Assembly: GCA_963575745.1 (NCBI GenBank)
Contig: CAUYUJ010012758.1
Coordinates: forward strand, 313,501 to 377,500
DNA: 64,000 bases
Reading direction: 5' to 3'
Source of the DNA: Prorocentrum cordatum
Lineage: Eukaryota; Sar; Dinophyceae; Prorocentrales; Prorocentraceae
Part shown: positions 50,170 through 61,340 of the stretch, piece after piece
Layout: each line of letters starts with the position of its first letter
How positions within the stretch are numbered: position 1 is the first letter of the stretch
Program-made: the position numbers and the translations under genes
The notes under the pieces: generated by a model
Databases searched by the model: none
What the model was told of the DNA's origin: nothing
Seen by the model: the letters and a program-made list of their open reading frames with translations, nothing else

Positions 50170-51175
50170 TGGGAGGCGAGCCTGGTCATCTCTTGGAGTT
50201 TTGGGGCCCTCTGGGGGCTCTCTTGGGGCGTTCGGGCGATTTCAGGCCCTTCTTAGGTGATCTATGGCCCACGGCCCATCCTGCCACCGCGCCTTGGTAT
50301 GATACTGTTGGGGAGCTTCTGGGAACCCTCTTGAAGCTCTTTCCAGGCTGTTTTGGTGGCTTCTTGGATCTCTCCCGGGCTCACTGAAAGTCCCAAGAGG
50401 CTTGAAGAGGGGCCCCAAAGGGCACCAAGAGGCTCTAAAGGTTTAAGAGGGCCCATGAGGGCTCCAGCAGCAGCCCGCAACAGTGTCATACCAAAGGTTT
50501 CTGGTGTGATACTGTTGAGGGTTTGCTTGGAATTCTGTGGGGGTCCTCTGGGGTCTCTCTTGGGACGCTCGGGCGATTTGAGGCCCCTCTTGGATGCCCA
50601 TCCCGCCACTGTGCTTGGGCAGTGGTCCAGAAACCTGATGTATGGTTCTTGGGATATCTTCGGAGGGTTGTCGGGGGCCTCTGGAGGCAGTTTGGAGGCC
50701 GCCTGGGAGCATCTTCGGAACGTCTTGGGACTTCCTGGGGGCCTCTTGGGGGCCTCTGGGGAGCCTCTGGGGGCCTCCCAGGGAAATGTCGGTTCGTGTT
50801 CGCCATCTGGGGCCCTTCTTGGAGAGTTCTTGGGGCCGTCATGGAGGCCTCTTGGGCCGTTTTGGAGGCCTTTTGAGCCGTCTCGGCGCCCTCTTGACAG
50901 CCTTTAGAGCCGTCTTGGGGCGATCTTTGGGGCCTCTTGGGCCGACTTGGAGCGTCCAGAAGCCGAAAAGGCAGAATGAAAAGGCAGAAACGCGAAAATC
51001 GTTTCAAAACCATTGGATGGAAATACAGAAAATGTGGCCTTTGGGGGCCCTCTTGGAAGTGCTAGGCCTCTTGGGGCGTCTTGGAGACGTCTCGGGTCGT
51101 CTTGAGGCCATCTTGGGCGTTCTGGAACAATCTTCCGGCGACTCTGGACCCTCTGGGTCCCCTCTTGAAGCATCT
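50170..51175. repeat. degenerate ~11-bp repeat array (CTTGGGG orientation)
   Basis: Two or three higher-order modules. AAAGGTTTCTGGTGTGATAC near 50493 resembles CGCGCCTTGGTATGATACTG at 50289. Otherwise CTCTTGGGGCG units. Open on both strands; no gene called. Confidence 0.7.
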
Positions 51176-51432
51176 TGGAAATTAGTTGCAGAAGGTGGAT
51201 CAAATTTGCTCGTAGACGGCCCGAAAAAGAAAGGGGGGACCGCATTCTGACCCGGACCCCCCCCCGGGACCTCCCCCGCTCCCCCAGGTGGGGAAGGGAT
51301 CAAAGGGAAGGGCCATCTTTTCGACTCAATGACGACTTCGATTACGACCAGGCTCGATTCACCTTCAGTTGACGAGCTTGGCGCGCCAAACATGGTATCG
51401 GAAGAGTCTCCAGGAATGGAAGAGCAAATCGA

Positions 51433-51834
51433 GTGAAAGATCGCCTCTTGGGAACACTCGGGGGCGACGGACCCAGGATTCCCCCTCACACACACCGACA
51501 GTGCCCGCGGATTTGCGAGACTTGGAATGCAGCCACGCTTCGCTGGACCGTCCGCGTTGCAAAAGGTGTTAAGGTGTCTGCAAGAGAAGCTACCTTACAC
51601 AAAGCGTCAGAAGAGCGACAGCATTTGTCAGTGGGAATAACAACTAAGGGAATCAGGTCTTTCCTTGAGCGCATACAGCTCCCAAGGTCATACACACGTG
51701 ACGAGTCGAAGTTAGGCTGGGCAGCCGAAATATATGGCATTGATCTCACGGGGTACGACCTTGCTGAAGCTATTCGCCAATTGTTAATTTTGAAGGGGTT
51801 TGCATCTAAATCAGTCTGCGAGGTTGTATTATGA
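51433..51834 (+). CDS. unrecognised ORF 1 of a non-repetitive cluster
   Basis: 133 codons. Residues from about 45 on (AKGVKVSAREATLHKASEER, then GITTKGIRSFLERIQL, LGWAAEIYGIDLTGYDLAEA) look like real protein: mixed composition, amphipathic helices and A/T-rich third positions unlike the GC-rich surroundings. The first 40 residues overlap lower-quality sequence and the true start is uncertain. The stop overlaps the next ATG (ATGA at 51831). No family recognised. Confidence 0.4.
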   Translation: MKDRLLGTLGGDGPRIPPHTHRQCPRICETWNAATLRWTVRVAKGVKVSAREATLHKASEERQHLSVGITTKGIRSFLERIQLPRSYTRDESKLGWAAEIYGIDLTGYDLAEAIRQLLILKGFASKSVCEVVL

Positions 51835-52394
51835 GCACAATGAATGTGGTACAAGCACTTGTCCCGTTCCAGTACGAGCTTGCTGAAAAAATCACGGGGG
51901 ACAGATCGTCCGTTCCATTTGATACGAAGGGTTGGGTTGATTTGTTTGTTTTGCGGCAGTGCAAGAGCGATTTCAACAATGAGGAGATTCGTCGCATCAT
52001 AAATTGGATTGGATACACGATCGTGGAGCTCGACAACGAATGTACGCATCTGGGCTGGAGCTTTTGCATTTTGGCAGTATTTGCCACCGTGGACGGCGGC
52101 GCTGAACTCAGAGTGTTCGCCAGGTCGCTCAACGATGCGTTTTTTAAGCAGCCAGTGAAGCGAAGGAAGTTGACGAAGTCTACGAAGCTGTTGGTGAAGC
52201 TTATGCCATTGCTGTCACCGCTGTTAATCGAGTCGATGTTGCTGCTGGGACAGCTCGGAAGGCTGAGGACAAACATGCCATTGATACATTCATTATGGAG
52301 GGCATCGGGAATTGACCGCATGAACAGCATTGTCAAGGAGGACGTCGCCAACGGATTGACCGCGTTTATGGAACAGTACGGCGGCTGGGAGTAG
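51831..52394 (+). CDS. unrecognised ORF 2 of a non-repetitive cluster
   Basis: 187 codons starting at the ATGA overlap. MSTMNVVQALVPFQYELAEK, then DLFVLRQCKSDFNNEEIRRI and a hydrophobic WSFCILAVFATV stretch. From about 52148 an alternative frame (EVDEVYEAVGEAYAIAVTAV) reads at least as well, so a frameshift is possible. The overlap with ORF 1 suggests either one broken gene or a compact, virus- or transposon-like arrangement. Confidence 0.4.
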   Translation: MSTMNVVQALVPFQYELAEKITGDRSSVPFDTKGWVDLFVLRQCKSDFNNEEIRRIINWIGYTIVELDNECTHLGWSFCILAVFATVDGGAELRVFARSLNDAFFKQPVKRRKLTKSTKLLVKLMPLLSPLLIESMLLLGQLGRLRTNMPLIHSLWRASGIDRMNSIVKEDVANGLTAFMEQYGGWE

Positions 52395-52830
52395 ACATTA
52401 CGTCAGCGGAATAGCACAAGGACGAAGCATTGAACAAAGCACGACAACAACAACAACAACAATTACTAGCACGTGGGGACACTCCGTTCTCACCAGTGCC
52501 AGGGTTTTCATAGGAGGCGGGCAATACCCCCACTTTGTGGGGGGGCCGGTTCAAGCTCTACCAAATTTCCAAACGACTCTTCGCCACCACCCACACCCAG
52601 CTTCCCGCCCTATGACGTTCGGACACTTCACTTCGTGGCATGCGGACGACCGTGGCTACTATTCAGGGCCCCGCGGCCGACGACGACGGCGTGCGCGCGC
52701 GAAGAAAAAACGAATGTGTCCCGCATGGTATTATTTGACAGGGATGATGGCCCTGGCAGGTGCGCAACCGTTGTTGCAGAAGTTCGAAAAAGTTGCTCGC
52801 AAAAGCCCGTTTGACAGAAATGTTTAAAAA
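52361..52830 (+). CDS. unrecognised Arg-rich frame with hydrophobic segment
   Basis: The frame is open from 52360 to the stop at about 52828; the first ATG is at 52612. It shows SIEQSTTTTTTITSTWGH, GYYSGPRGRRRRRARAKKKR and then CPAWYYLTGMMALAGAQP. The basic cluster and hydrophobic segment are not repeat products. No family recognised; start unresolved. Confidence 0.3.
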
Positions 52831-53671
52831 GTGTTGGGTTTCCTACGAATCCGCAAGAGCGCGCGGGATGAAATTTTGACAATTTTTTTTGAAAAACCAT
52901 TGGTTTTTTGATGTTTTTATGTTAAAATCGCTACGAAAACTAAGGTTTTGGAAGGATTTCGTCTTGCGCGCGCGAATGTCCACTTTACCTTATTTTTTGC
53001 AAGGGATTCTTGAAGTTTGGTTATGTTAGAACAAGAAATGTCCACTTTAGCTTATTTTTTGCAAGGGAAAACCGATCGTAACAACACAACCGGATCCGGA
53101 CTCCCCCGTTTTGCCTGAGACTTCCTCACGAAAATGATGAAAATGAGGCTGCGGCCTAGGCGCGGCGGGGGGGTCGTGCACCAGGGGCCCCAACAATAAT
53201 TATTCTTTAGAAGTAATAATGTTCAACAACAACAGCAACAAACAAATAACAACAAAACATTTCAAAACAAAACAATGAACAACCATACCGACCAACAAAG
53301 CAAACATCAACCAACAAAAAGGCGCGAGAACAAGAAACAAACACATGTATGACGAAAAGATTCCTTCAAGGGGCTGCAACTCCAACCCCCGTATTCGCGC
53401 GGGAGCGCGCGGGAAGAATGAGGAGGATGAGACAGAGGAGGGAGGAGGAGGAGGAGGCGGAGGAGGAGGAGGAGGAGGAGAGGCCACGCTCCTGTTCAGT
53501 GCGCGGCCCCCCGAGCTCTGGGCACCCCCTTTCTCGCGGCCAGCGTTTCGTCCGAGGGCCGTCTCTTTGACAGCCGTCTGCGGCCCAGAACGGGCTTCCA
53601 CGAGATTTAGTTTCAGATGCAAGTTGGACGTTTCTGCTCTGCCCGGCAGTTGAGCGACTTGGGCGTGCTTG

Positions 53672-53707
<36 letters not shown>

Positions 53708-53849
53708 TATTGCACGCACTTGCCCCTCTCCAGGCCCACACGAGGCCCCAGAGAGTCATCACTACAAAATTCGCCGTGCCGCTGAGGCACTGGTAGACCA
53801 CTCTAGAGCGCCCTTCCTAAGCCTTCTTTGGACCCTGAGCTGCCCCTTT
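52831..53849. other. spacer with CAA, GGA and TA microsatellites
   Basis: A short direct repeat (TGTCCACTTTACCTTATTTTTTGCAAGGGA at 52978-53007, TGTCCACTTTAGC at 53039) lies in an A/T-rich part. Further on are CAACAACAA (53222-53300), GGA (53440-53485) and (TA)n (53673-53703). No gene. Confidence 0.6.
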
Positions 53850-54010
53850 GGTTACGAGCGATACGCTCGCGTGCCATTCGACATGCATCTCCCAAACCCT
53901 TGATGCCCGCCCTGTCCGTCTGTGATCGTACCCCCTTGGGGGGTATATCGTCCTTCTCTGCGATTTGTGATTGGCGCAGCCCTTACAACAGGAAGAGCAG
54001 AAATAATTCT
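53850..54010 (+). repeat. partial copy of the 57.8-59.9 kb repeat
   Basis: GCGATACGCTCGCGTGCCAT, CCCAAACCCTTGATGCCCGC and GATCGTACCCCCTTGGGG match the start of the units at 57780, 58630 and 59260. Confidence 0.65.
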
Positions 54011-54077
54011 AGACGCTTCGCGTATCCCCACCAGCCCGTCCAGAAATGAGCCCCAGGGGAGTGGAGGTGATGAGGGA

Positions 54078-56450
54078 AGCGGGGGAGCATGCAGAAGAAC
54101 AAAGAGCGGGTTGAGCCGCCATACGCCCCAAGAGGGGGAGGATGTAGGAGGAGTCGTCGTCGTCGGAGTAGGAGGAGGAAGACGAGGAGCAGGAGGAGGA
54201 GCAGGAGGAGGAGGGGGAGGAGGAGGAGGAGGAGGAGGAGGAGGAAGATGAGGAGGAGGAGATGGAGGAGGGCGAGGACGAGGAGGACGAGAAGGAGGAG
54301 GAGGAGGAGGAGAAGGAGGAGGCGGAGGAGGGGGAGGGGGAGGAGGGAGGAGGGAGAAAAAGAAGAGGAGGAGGAGGACAATGGCGAGCTTGGGGGCCTC
54401 TTGGGCCGTCTTTGGGGCCTCTTGGCGGTCCCGGAGGCCTCTTGCGTATCTCGGGGAGCTTCTTGTGGCCTTTTGGGAGTCTCTTGGAGGCCTCTTGGAG
54501 GCCTCTTGGGGGCCTCTTGGGGCCTCTTGGGGCGCTCTTGGGGCGCTCTTGGGAGCTTTCGGGGCGCTCTTGGGGCCATCTTGGAGGAGATCTATCAAAG
54601 AAGGGGGGGTTGCTTATTAGCGTTGCCCCTCTAGAGTGCCTCGAATCGCCTCTTGGGCCTTCCTAGAGGCCAAATTCCGTCCAAAACCTAAGGAAAATCA
54701 ATGTTTTTTGCTTTCTCGCCTTTTCGCTCTTGGAGCCGTCTTGGGCCATCTTGGGAGCATATTTAGGCCTCTTGGGGATCTCTTGGGAGCCTCTTGGGGG
54801 CATCTTGGGGGCCTCTTGGGGCCTCTTGGGGCCTTCTTGGGGCGCTCTTGGGGCGCTCTTGGGGCAATCTTGGAGCGCTCCTGGGCGCTCTTGGGGCCGT
54901 CTTGGAGCTCTCTTGGGCTTCTCTTGGTGCCTTCTTGGGCCATCTTGGAGCCATCTTCAGGCCTCGGATGGCCATCGGAAGCGAAAAAGCGAGAAAGCCA
55001 AAAACGTTGATTTGCAGAGTTTTGGATGGATTTTGGCATCTTGGGAGTCTCTTGGGATCATCCTGGAAGCCTCTGGGGCGCTTCTTGGAGTTTCTTGGGG
55101 CCCCTCTTGGGGCGAGCGGGGGAGCATGCAGAAGAACAAAGGGCGGGGTGAGCCGCCATATCCCCCAAGAGGGGGAGGATGTAGGAGGAGCCGTCGTCGT
55201 CGGAGTAGGAGGAGGAAGAGGAGGAGTAGGAGGAGGAGCGCGAGGAGGAGCAAGCGGAGGAGGAGAAGGAGGATAAGGAGGAGGATATGGAGGACTGCGA
55301 GGACGAGGAGGACGAGAAGGAGGAAAAGGAAAAGGAGGAGGAGGAGGAGGAGGAGGAGGAGGAGGGGGAGGGGGAGGAGGGAGGAGGAAGAAAAAGAGGA
55401 GGAGGAGGAGGACAATGGCGAGCTTGGGGGCCTCTTGGGCCGTCTTTGGGGCCTCTTGGCGTTCCCGGGGGCCTCTTGCGTATCTCGGGGAGCCTCTTGT
55501 GGCCTCTTGGGGGTTTCTTGGAGGCATCTTGGAGGCCTCTTGGGGGCCTCTTGGGGCCTCTTGGGGCCCTCTTGGGGCGCTCTTGGGGCGCTCTTGGGAG
55601 CCTTCGAGGCGCTCTTGGGGCCATCTTAGAGGAGATCTATCAAAGAAGGGGGGGTCCCCAATTAGCGCTGCCCCTCTAAAGTGCCTCGAATCGCTTCTTG
55701 GGCCCCCCAAGAGGCCAAAATCTTTCCAAAACCTAAGGAAAATCAATGTTTTTTGCTTTCTCGCCTTTTCGCTCTTGGAGCCGTCTTTGGAGCCATCTTG
55801 GGAGCCTCTTGGGGCCTCTTGGGGGTCTCTTGGGAGCCTTTTGGAGGCCTATTGGGCGCCTCTTGGCGTCTCTTGGAGCCTCTTGGGGTTCTCTTGGGGC
55901 GCTCTTGGGGCGCTCTTGGGTGCCTTCGGGGTGCTCATGGCGCCATCTTGGAGGAGATCTATCAAAGAAGGGTGGAGCTTTAATTAGCCCCGCCCCTCTA
56001 GAGTGCCTCGAGTCGCCTCTTGGGCCCCCCCCCCAAGAAGCCAAAACCCGTCCAAAACCTACAGAAAATCATTGTTTTTTGCTTTCTCGCCTTTTCGCTC
56101 TTGGAGCCGTCTTGGGCCATATTGGATTCTCTTGGGGCCTCTTGGGAGTCTCTTGGGAGCCTCTTGGAGGCATCTTGGGCGCCTCTTGGGGCCCTCTTGG
56201 GGCGCTCTTGGGGCGCTCTTGGGGCGCTCTTGGGAGCCTTCGGGGCGCTCTTGGGGCCATGTTGGGAATATATATCAAAGAAGGGGGGAGCCTCAATTAG
56301 CCTCGCCCCTCTAGAGTGCCTCGGATCGCCTCTTGGGCCCCCCCAAGAGGCCAAAATCCTTCCAAAACCTAAGGAAAATCAATGTTTTGTGCTTTCTCGC
56401 CTTTTCGCTCTTGGAGCAGTCTTGGGCCATCTTGGGCGTCCCAACGCGTC
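54078..56450 (+). repeat. segmental tandem duplication with ~11-bp repeat arrays
   Basis: AGCGGGGGAGCATGCAGAAG at 54078 recurs at 55115 (offset 1037). The following GGA tracts (54135-54360, 55190-55410), CTTGGGG arrays and the module AATCAATGTTTTTTGCTTTC (54696, 55741) recur in the same order (offset 1045). Two further ~310-325-bp units follow (module at 56068 and 56377). Frames such as LLGASWGLLGASW are repeat translations. Confidence 0.8.
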
Positions 56451-56484
56451 GCGGAACGCCCCGTCCAGGTCAGTGGGGAGGGGT

Positions 56485-56582
56485 AAGGGGAGGGGTAAAC
56501 CCCTCCCCGAAGGGAAAGAAGGGGGGTTGACAGAGGAAACGCTCTAGACCACCTACGCCCTAAAGGGCTGGTGGGATTGAAA
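56485..56582. repeat. ~90-bp dispersed module, copy 2
   Basis: AAACCCCTCCCCGAAGGG through GCCCTAAAGGGCTGGTGGGA. See 2105-2205. Confidence 0.5.
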
Positions 56583-56659
56583 AGGAATGGGGCGAAGAAG
56601 AGGGGAGTGGAAGAAGGGAGGAAGGAGGGAAGGGGACACGAGAAAGGGAGCGGGACTAT

Positions 56660-57090
56660 CAAGGAGGAGAGGTTCTAGCAAGAGGGATTAGCACGAGGAG
56701 ATGGAGAAGAAGTATCAGGCGAGAGTACAGCTCCTGAGGAAATTATCAGGAAGTCCCGAGCGAGAGTCCGATTCCAGAGCGCCGAGAGACATATTCCGTA
56801 TGTTAATTGCGAGGACGTCTCAGGCGAGAGCGCGATCCTTGGATATAGTGTAGGGAAGTCTTTAGCGAAAGCCTGATCTTTAATACATTGTGAGGAAGTA
56901 TTAGGCGGGAGCCATTGGTGTTGCAAACCGGGGGCCAACAACCCAGTCTGAGGCGCAAGACCTTCCTTTTGCACAAAGCAGGGTGTGAGTCCTAGGAGGC
57001 GCACTTCGATTGAAAAAACGCAAGGTGCACCAGAGAGAGAATCATTCAGAATTATATCGAATAGCCTTCGGCCTATCCCGAAACCGTGCC
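56660..57090 (+). repeat. partial copy of the 57.8-59.9 kb repeat (3' part)
   Basis: ATACATTGTGAGGAAGTATT, AGGCGGGAGCCATTG, GGGCCAACAACCCAGT and CAGGGTGTGAGTCCTAGG match the downstream halves of the full units. Confidence 0.6.
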
Positions 57091-57109
57091 TGGGTTTGAA
57101 GCCTATTGG

Positions 57110-57655
57110 ATGTTCTCTGGGATCTCGTGGGAGGCTTCTCGGGGGCCTCTTGGAGGCAGTGTGGAAGCCTCTTGGGGGCCATTTTGGAGCCTCTTGGGGC
57201 CGCTCGGGGGGCCTCTTAGGGGTCTCGTGGGGCCTCTCGGAAACCTCTCAGGGGCCTCTTCGGGGCTCCTGGGCGCCTCTTGGGGCCTCCTGGGACCATC
57301 GTGGGCGGAAGGCTCGGACTTTAGGTTCGTTTTCCCTCTGTTGGGCCCCTCTTGAGGCCGTGTTGGCCGTCTTGGGGCCCTCTTGGAGGCCTTTTGGGCC
57401 GTCCTGGGGCGGTCTTGGGGGCCTCTTGAGCCATCTTGGAGCGTTAGGAAGCCGAAAATATTAAAAAGCCAAAGACCTTCCAACACCTAAGGAAGGTCAA
57501 GAATGTTTGCCACTTGGGAGGCCTCTTGGGGTGTCCGTCTTGGGGCCATCTTGAGCGTCTTGGAGCGATCGCTCGGCGACTCGGGGCCCTCTTGGACCGT
57601 CGTCGGGGCCTCTTGAGGCCCTCTTGGCCCGTCTTGGGGCCTTCTTGGCCAAAAA
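57110..57655. repeat. degenerate ~11-bp repeat array
   Basis: CTTGGGGGCC and CTCTTGAGG units. CCGAAAATATTAAAAAGCC at 57451 is the array header seen elsewhere. Confidence 0.7.
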
Positions 57656-57779
57656 GGCACGCGGCACTTTAATTGACAAATGCAATGGTCACCGGAGGGG
57701 TGGTCAACATAAATTACGGTTTAGAAATGAGACAACAACAATAGCAGCATCAACAACAACAGCAACAACAACAGCAACG

Positions 57780-58513
57780 ATCATTTTTAGATTGTTCGCT
57801 CTCCTCTGCCCGCGTGCCACTCACCACGTATCTTCCAAACCTTCTGTACCCGCCCTCTTCGTCTTCGATCGTACCCTCTTTGGGGGGCTTTTTGTCCTTA
57901 CCTGCCACGCGCAAGCAGTGCAGCCCCTAAAACAAGGGAAGAGAAGGCCGATGAAAGGGAGAGGGAGAATAATGGAGCACGAGATGAATTAGCAGGGGGT
58001 GCTAGGAGCAGAAAACACATGGCAGAACCAGACGGGCAGATCCGGCGGGCAGAACCCAGCGAGCGGGTCGGGAAGGCGGGCCCAAACGGCCAGGTCGAGC
58101 AGGCGGGTTGTTGAAGCGTGAGTCGCTCATGAACCGCGAGGAAATCTGGAGTGATAGCGCGATTCCCAAATACATTGTGAGAAAGGCCACAGCGAAAACA
58201 TCATCCTTGAGTGTCGAGGGCGCGGCGTTTGAATAAATTGCAAGAAAGTCCCACGCGAGAGCGCGATTCCTGCATGATTTGTGCGGAGGTCCCGCTCGAG
58301 AGCGCGATTTGGGAATAAATTGATAGGAAGTATCAGGTGGGACCGTTGTTGTTGTAGCTCGGGGCCCAACAATGCAGTCCGAGCGGGAAGACATTCCTTG
58401 ACAAAAAAACAGAGTGTGAGCCTTGGGATGAGCACTTCAATTGAAACAACACAGTGTGCATCGAGGGGGAGAGCTCAACAACAACAAACATCAACCACTG
58501 CAAAAGCAACAAC

Positions 58514-58546
<33 letters not shown>

Positions 58547-59940
58547 CAAAGCAACAACATAGATATCAATGACAATTGGTAAGCTCAAGAACAAAAGGCA
58601 ATAACAACAACAACCCCAACAACAATGTAAGAATGTTCGCTCTTATCCGATCGCGTGCCATTCAACACGTATATCCCAAGACCTCGATACCCGCCTTCAT
58701 CGTTTTCGATCGTACCCCCTTGGGTGTATAGATCGTTCGTTCCTTCTACGCATATTTCGCGCAGCCCCTAAGGCAGGGGGACGGATGGAAGGAAAGGACT
58801 AGGGGGAGGGAGGAGGATGGAGCAGAAAACAAGTTGCAGAACCAGACGGGCAGATCGGGCGGGTAGACCCTAGCGGGCGGGTCGGGAAGACGGGCCCCAA
58901 CGGCCAGGTCGAGCAGGCGGGTTGTTGAAGAGTGCGTCCTGCATGAATCGCGAGGAAGTCTGTAGCGATAGCGCGATTCCCAGATAAATCACAAGAAATC
59001 CATAGCGAGAGAATAATTCCTGAGTGTCGAAGGCGCGGCGTTTGAATTAGATGCGGGAAAGTCCCAGGCGAGAGCGCGATTCCTGCGTAACTTGTTGCTG
59101 TTTGGGGCCCCACAGCCCAGTTTGGTGACACCCCACCTTCCTTGGTACAAAAAAACAGGGTACGAGTCCCAGGTGAAGCAGTTGAATTGAAACATCCATT
59201 GGTTACGGCGCAGGGAGGATCAAGAATCATTTATCTGTAGACATGAGACTTCATGTTTTTAAGGCTGTTCGTTCCTATCTGCTCGCGTACAACTCAACAT
59301 GTATATCCCAAGCCTTCGGTACTCGCCCTCTTCGTTTTCGATCGTTCTCCCTCTGGGGGCATATGCTCCTTACCTGCCACGCGCAAGCAGTGGCCCCCAA
59401 AACAGGGGAGAAGACCGATGGAAGGGGGAGGTAGAAGAATGGAGCACGGGAGAAATTAGCAGGAAGGGTGCTAGGAGCAGAAAACACGTGGTATAACCAG
59501 ACAGGCAGATCGGGCGGGCAGACCCTAGCGGGCGGGTCGGGCAGGCGGGCCCAAACGGCCAGGTCGAGCAGGCGGGTTGTTGAAGTTTGAGTCGCGCATG
59601 AATCGCGAGGAAATCTTGAGCAATAGTGCGATTCCCAAGTACATTGTGAGAAAGGCCGAAGCGAAGACGTGATTCTTGAGCGTCGAGGGCGCGGCGTTTG
59701 GATCAATCGCGAGGAATTCCCACGCGAGAGCGCGGTTCCTGCATAATATGTGAGGAAGTCCCGCACGAGAGCGCGATTTGAGAGGAAGTATCAGGCGGGA
59801 GCCATTGTTGTTGTAGCTCGGGGCCCAACAGCTCAGTTTGAGCAGGATTGTTTTCCTTGAGTAAAACACAGGGTGCGAGCCCCAGGAAGGACATTTCAAT
59901 CGAAAAACTCTATGTGCACCGATGGGGGGACCAACAATAG
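57780..59940 (+). repeat. 0.6-0.7-kb repeat, three tandem-like copies
   Basis: Copies at about 57780-58470, 58630-59220 and 59260-59940. Each runs: GTTCGCTC start; CGATCGTACCC; CAGACGGGCAGATC with GCGGGCGGGTCGG; CCAGGTCGAGCAGGCGGGTT; then tandem ~45-bp sub-repeats (GCGAGAGCGCGATTCCTG); then a TTGTTGTAGCTCGGGGCCCA end. Spacers carry CAA and (AC)n (58515-58545). Minus-strand frames give a 15-residue periodic peptide, a translation of the sub-repeat. Confidence 0.75.
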
Positions 59941-60074
59941 TTATTTTAACAAAGAGAGTTCAAACGATTAACACGGGGATCCACACACACAAAAACAGTA
60001 AACAAAAAAGACAAATAACAAAAACAACACTAATGTTGAAATGGCCTCTGGCCAGTGCCGCCGATCTGGGGCGC

Positions 60075-60113
60075 TTCGGATGATGATGATGATGACGATG
60101 ATGATGATGATGT

Positions 60114-60157
<44 letters not shown>

Positions 60158-60195
60158 GTGGTGGTGATGATGATGGCGACGATGACGACGATGAC

Positions 60196-60239
<44 letters not shown>

Positions 60240-60445
60240 TGATGATGATGATGACGATGATGCTGATGATGATGATGATGATGCTGCTGCTGATGATGAT
60301 GATAATTATGATGATGATTATGATGACGACGATGATGATGGTGGTGGTGTTGGTGGTGGCGATGCTGATGATGATGATGATGCTGATGCTGATGTTGATG
60401 ATGATGCTGATGACGATGATGCTGCTGATGATGATGAGGAGGAGG
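60075..60445. repeat. (GAT)n/(GAC)n microsatellite
   Basis: About 370 bp of GAT, GAC and GCT triplets on the plus strand. Poly-Asp, poly-Met and poly-His frames are artefacts. Confidence 0.95.
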
Positions 60446-60489
60446 AGGAGGATTTTGATCATGACACTGACCATGATGTCGATCATGAT

Positions 60490-61340
60490 GAGCGATTTGC
60501 AAGCATCTTGGAGGCAGTTTTTGAGCTTCTTGGGGGGCGCCTTGGAGGCATCTTGGAGGCCTCTTGGGGGCGTCTTGGAGGCAGCTTTTGAGCTTCTTGG
60601 GGGCCTTTGGGGGGTCCTTGGGGGACACTTGGGGCCTTCTGGGGCCTCTTGGGGGCGTCTTGGGGCATCCTGGGGGCCTCCTGGGCCGTCTTGGGCCCTT
60701 CTTGGGCCGTCTTGGATCCCTTGTGGGCGCCTCTTGGGCCCGTCCTGGAGCCCTCTTGCGCCGTCTTGGGGGCCTCCTGGGCCTGCGTAAGTCCTTGTTA
60801 CGCCGACTTGGAGCCTTTTTGAGGGCCCCCTGAGCCGTTTTGGACATTGGGGGGTCCTTGGGGGCCATTTGGGGCCTTTTGGGGCCTCTTGGGGGCGTCT
60901 TGGGGCCTCCTGGGGGCCTCCTGGGCCGTCTTGGGCCCTTCTTGGGCCGTCTTGGAGCCCTTTTGGGCGCCTCTTGGGCCCGTCCTGGAGCCCTCTTGCG
61001 CCGTCTTGGGGGCCTCCTGGGCCTGCGTAAGCCCTTGTTAGGCCGTCTTGGAGCCTTTTTGAGGGCCCCCTGAGCCGTTTTGGACATTGTGAAGGCCCAA
61101 GAGGCGAATATGCTAAAAATGTATGTTTTCCTGAGGGAAATCGATGATTTTGGCTGGTCGGGGCCCTTTTGGAAGACCTCGTGGGGGCCTCTGGGAGCGT
61201 CTTGGCGGCCTCTTGGGCTGTCTTGGGTTCATGTTCGGCGTCTTGGATCGACTTTTGGGCGATCCAGAAACGTCTTGGCCCGTCTTGGCGGCTTCTTGGC
61301 AACGTTTGGGTCCGTTCTGGCCAACCGAACCCCGACAACC
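60490..61340. repeat. ~11-bp repeat array with a 240-bp tandem duplication
   Basis: Units 60606-60845 and 60846-61085 are near-identical (GGGGTCCTTGGGGG at 60611 and 60851). Flanked by CTTGGGGG arrays on both sides. Confidence 0.8.

Noticed and set aside
59960-61338. 375- and 456-residue minus-strand frames with His/Ile runs
   Set aside because: The runs come from the (GAT)n tract and the rest from the ~11-bp array.
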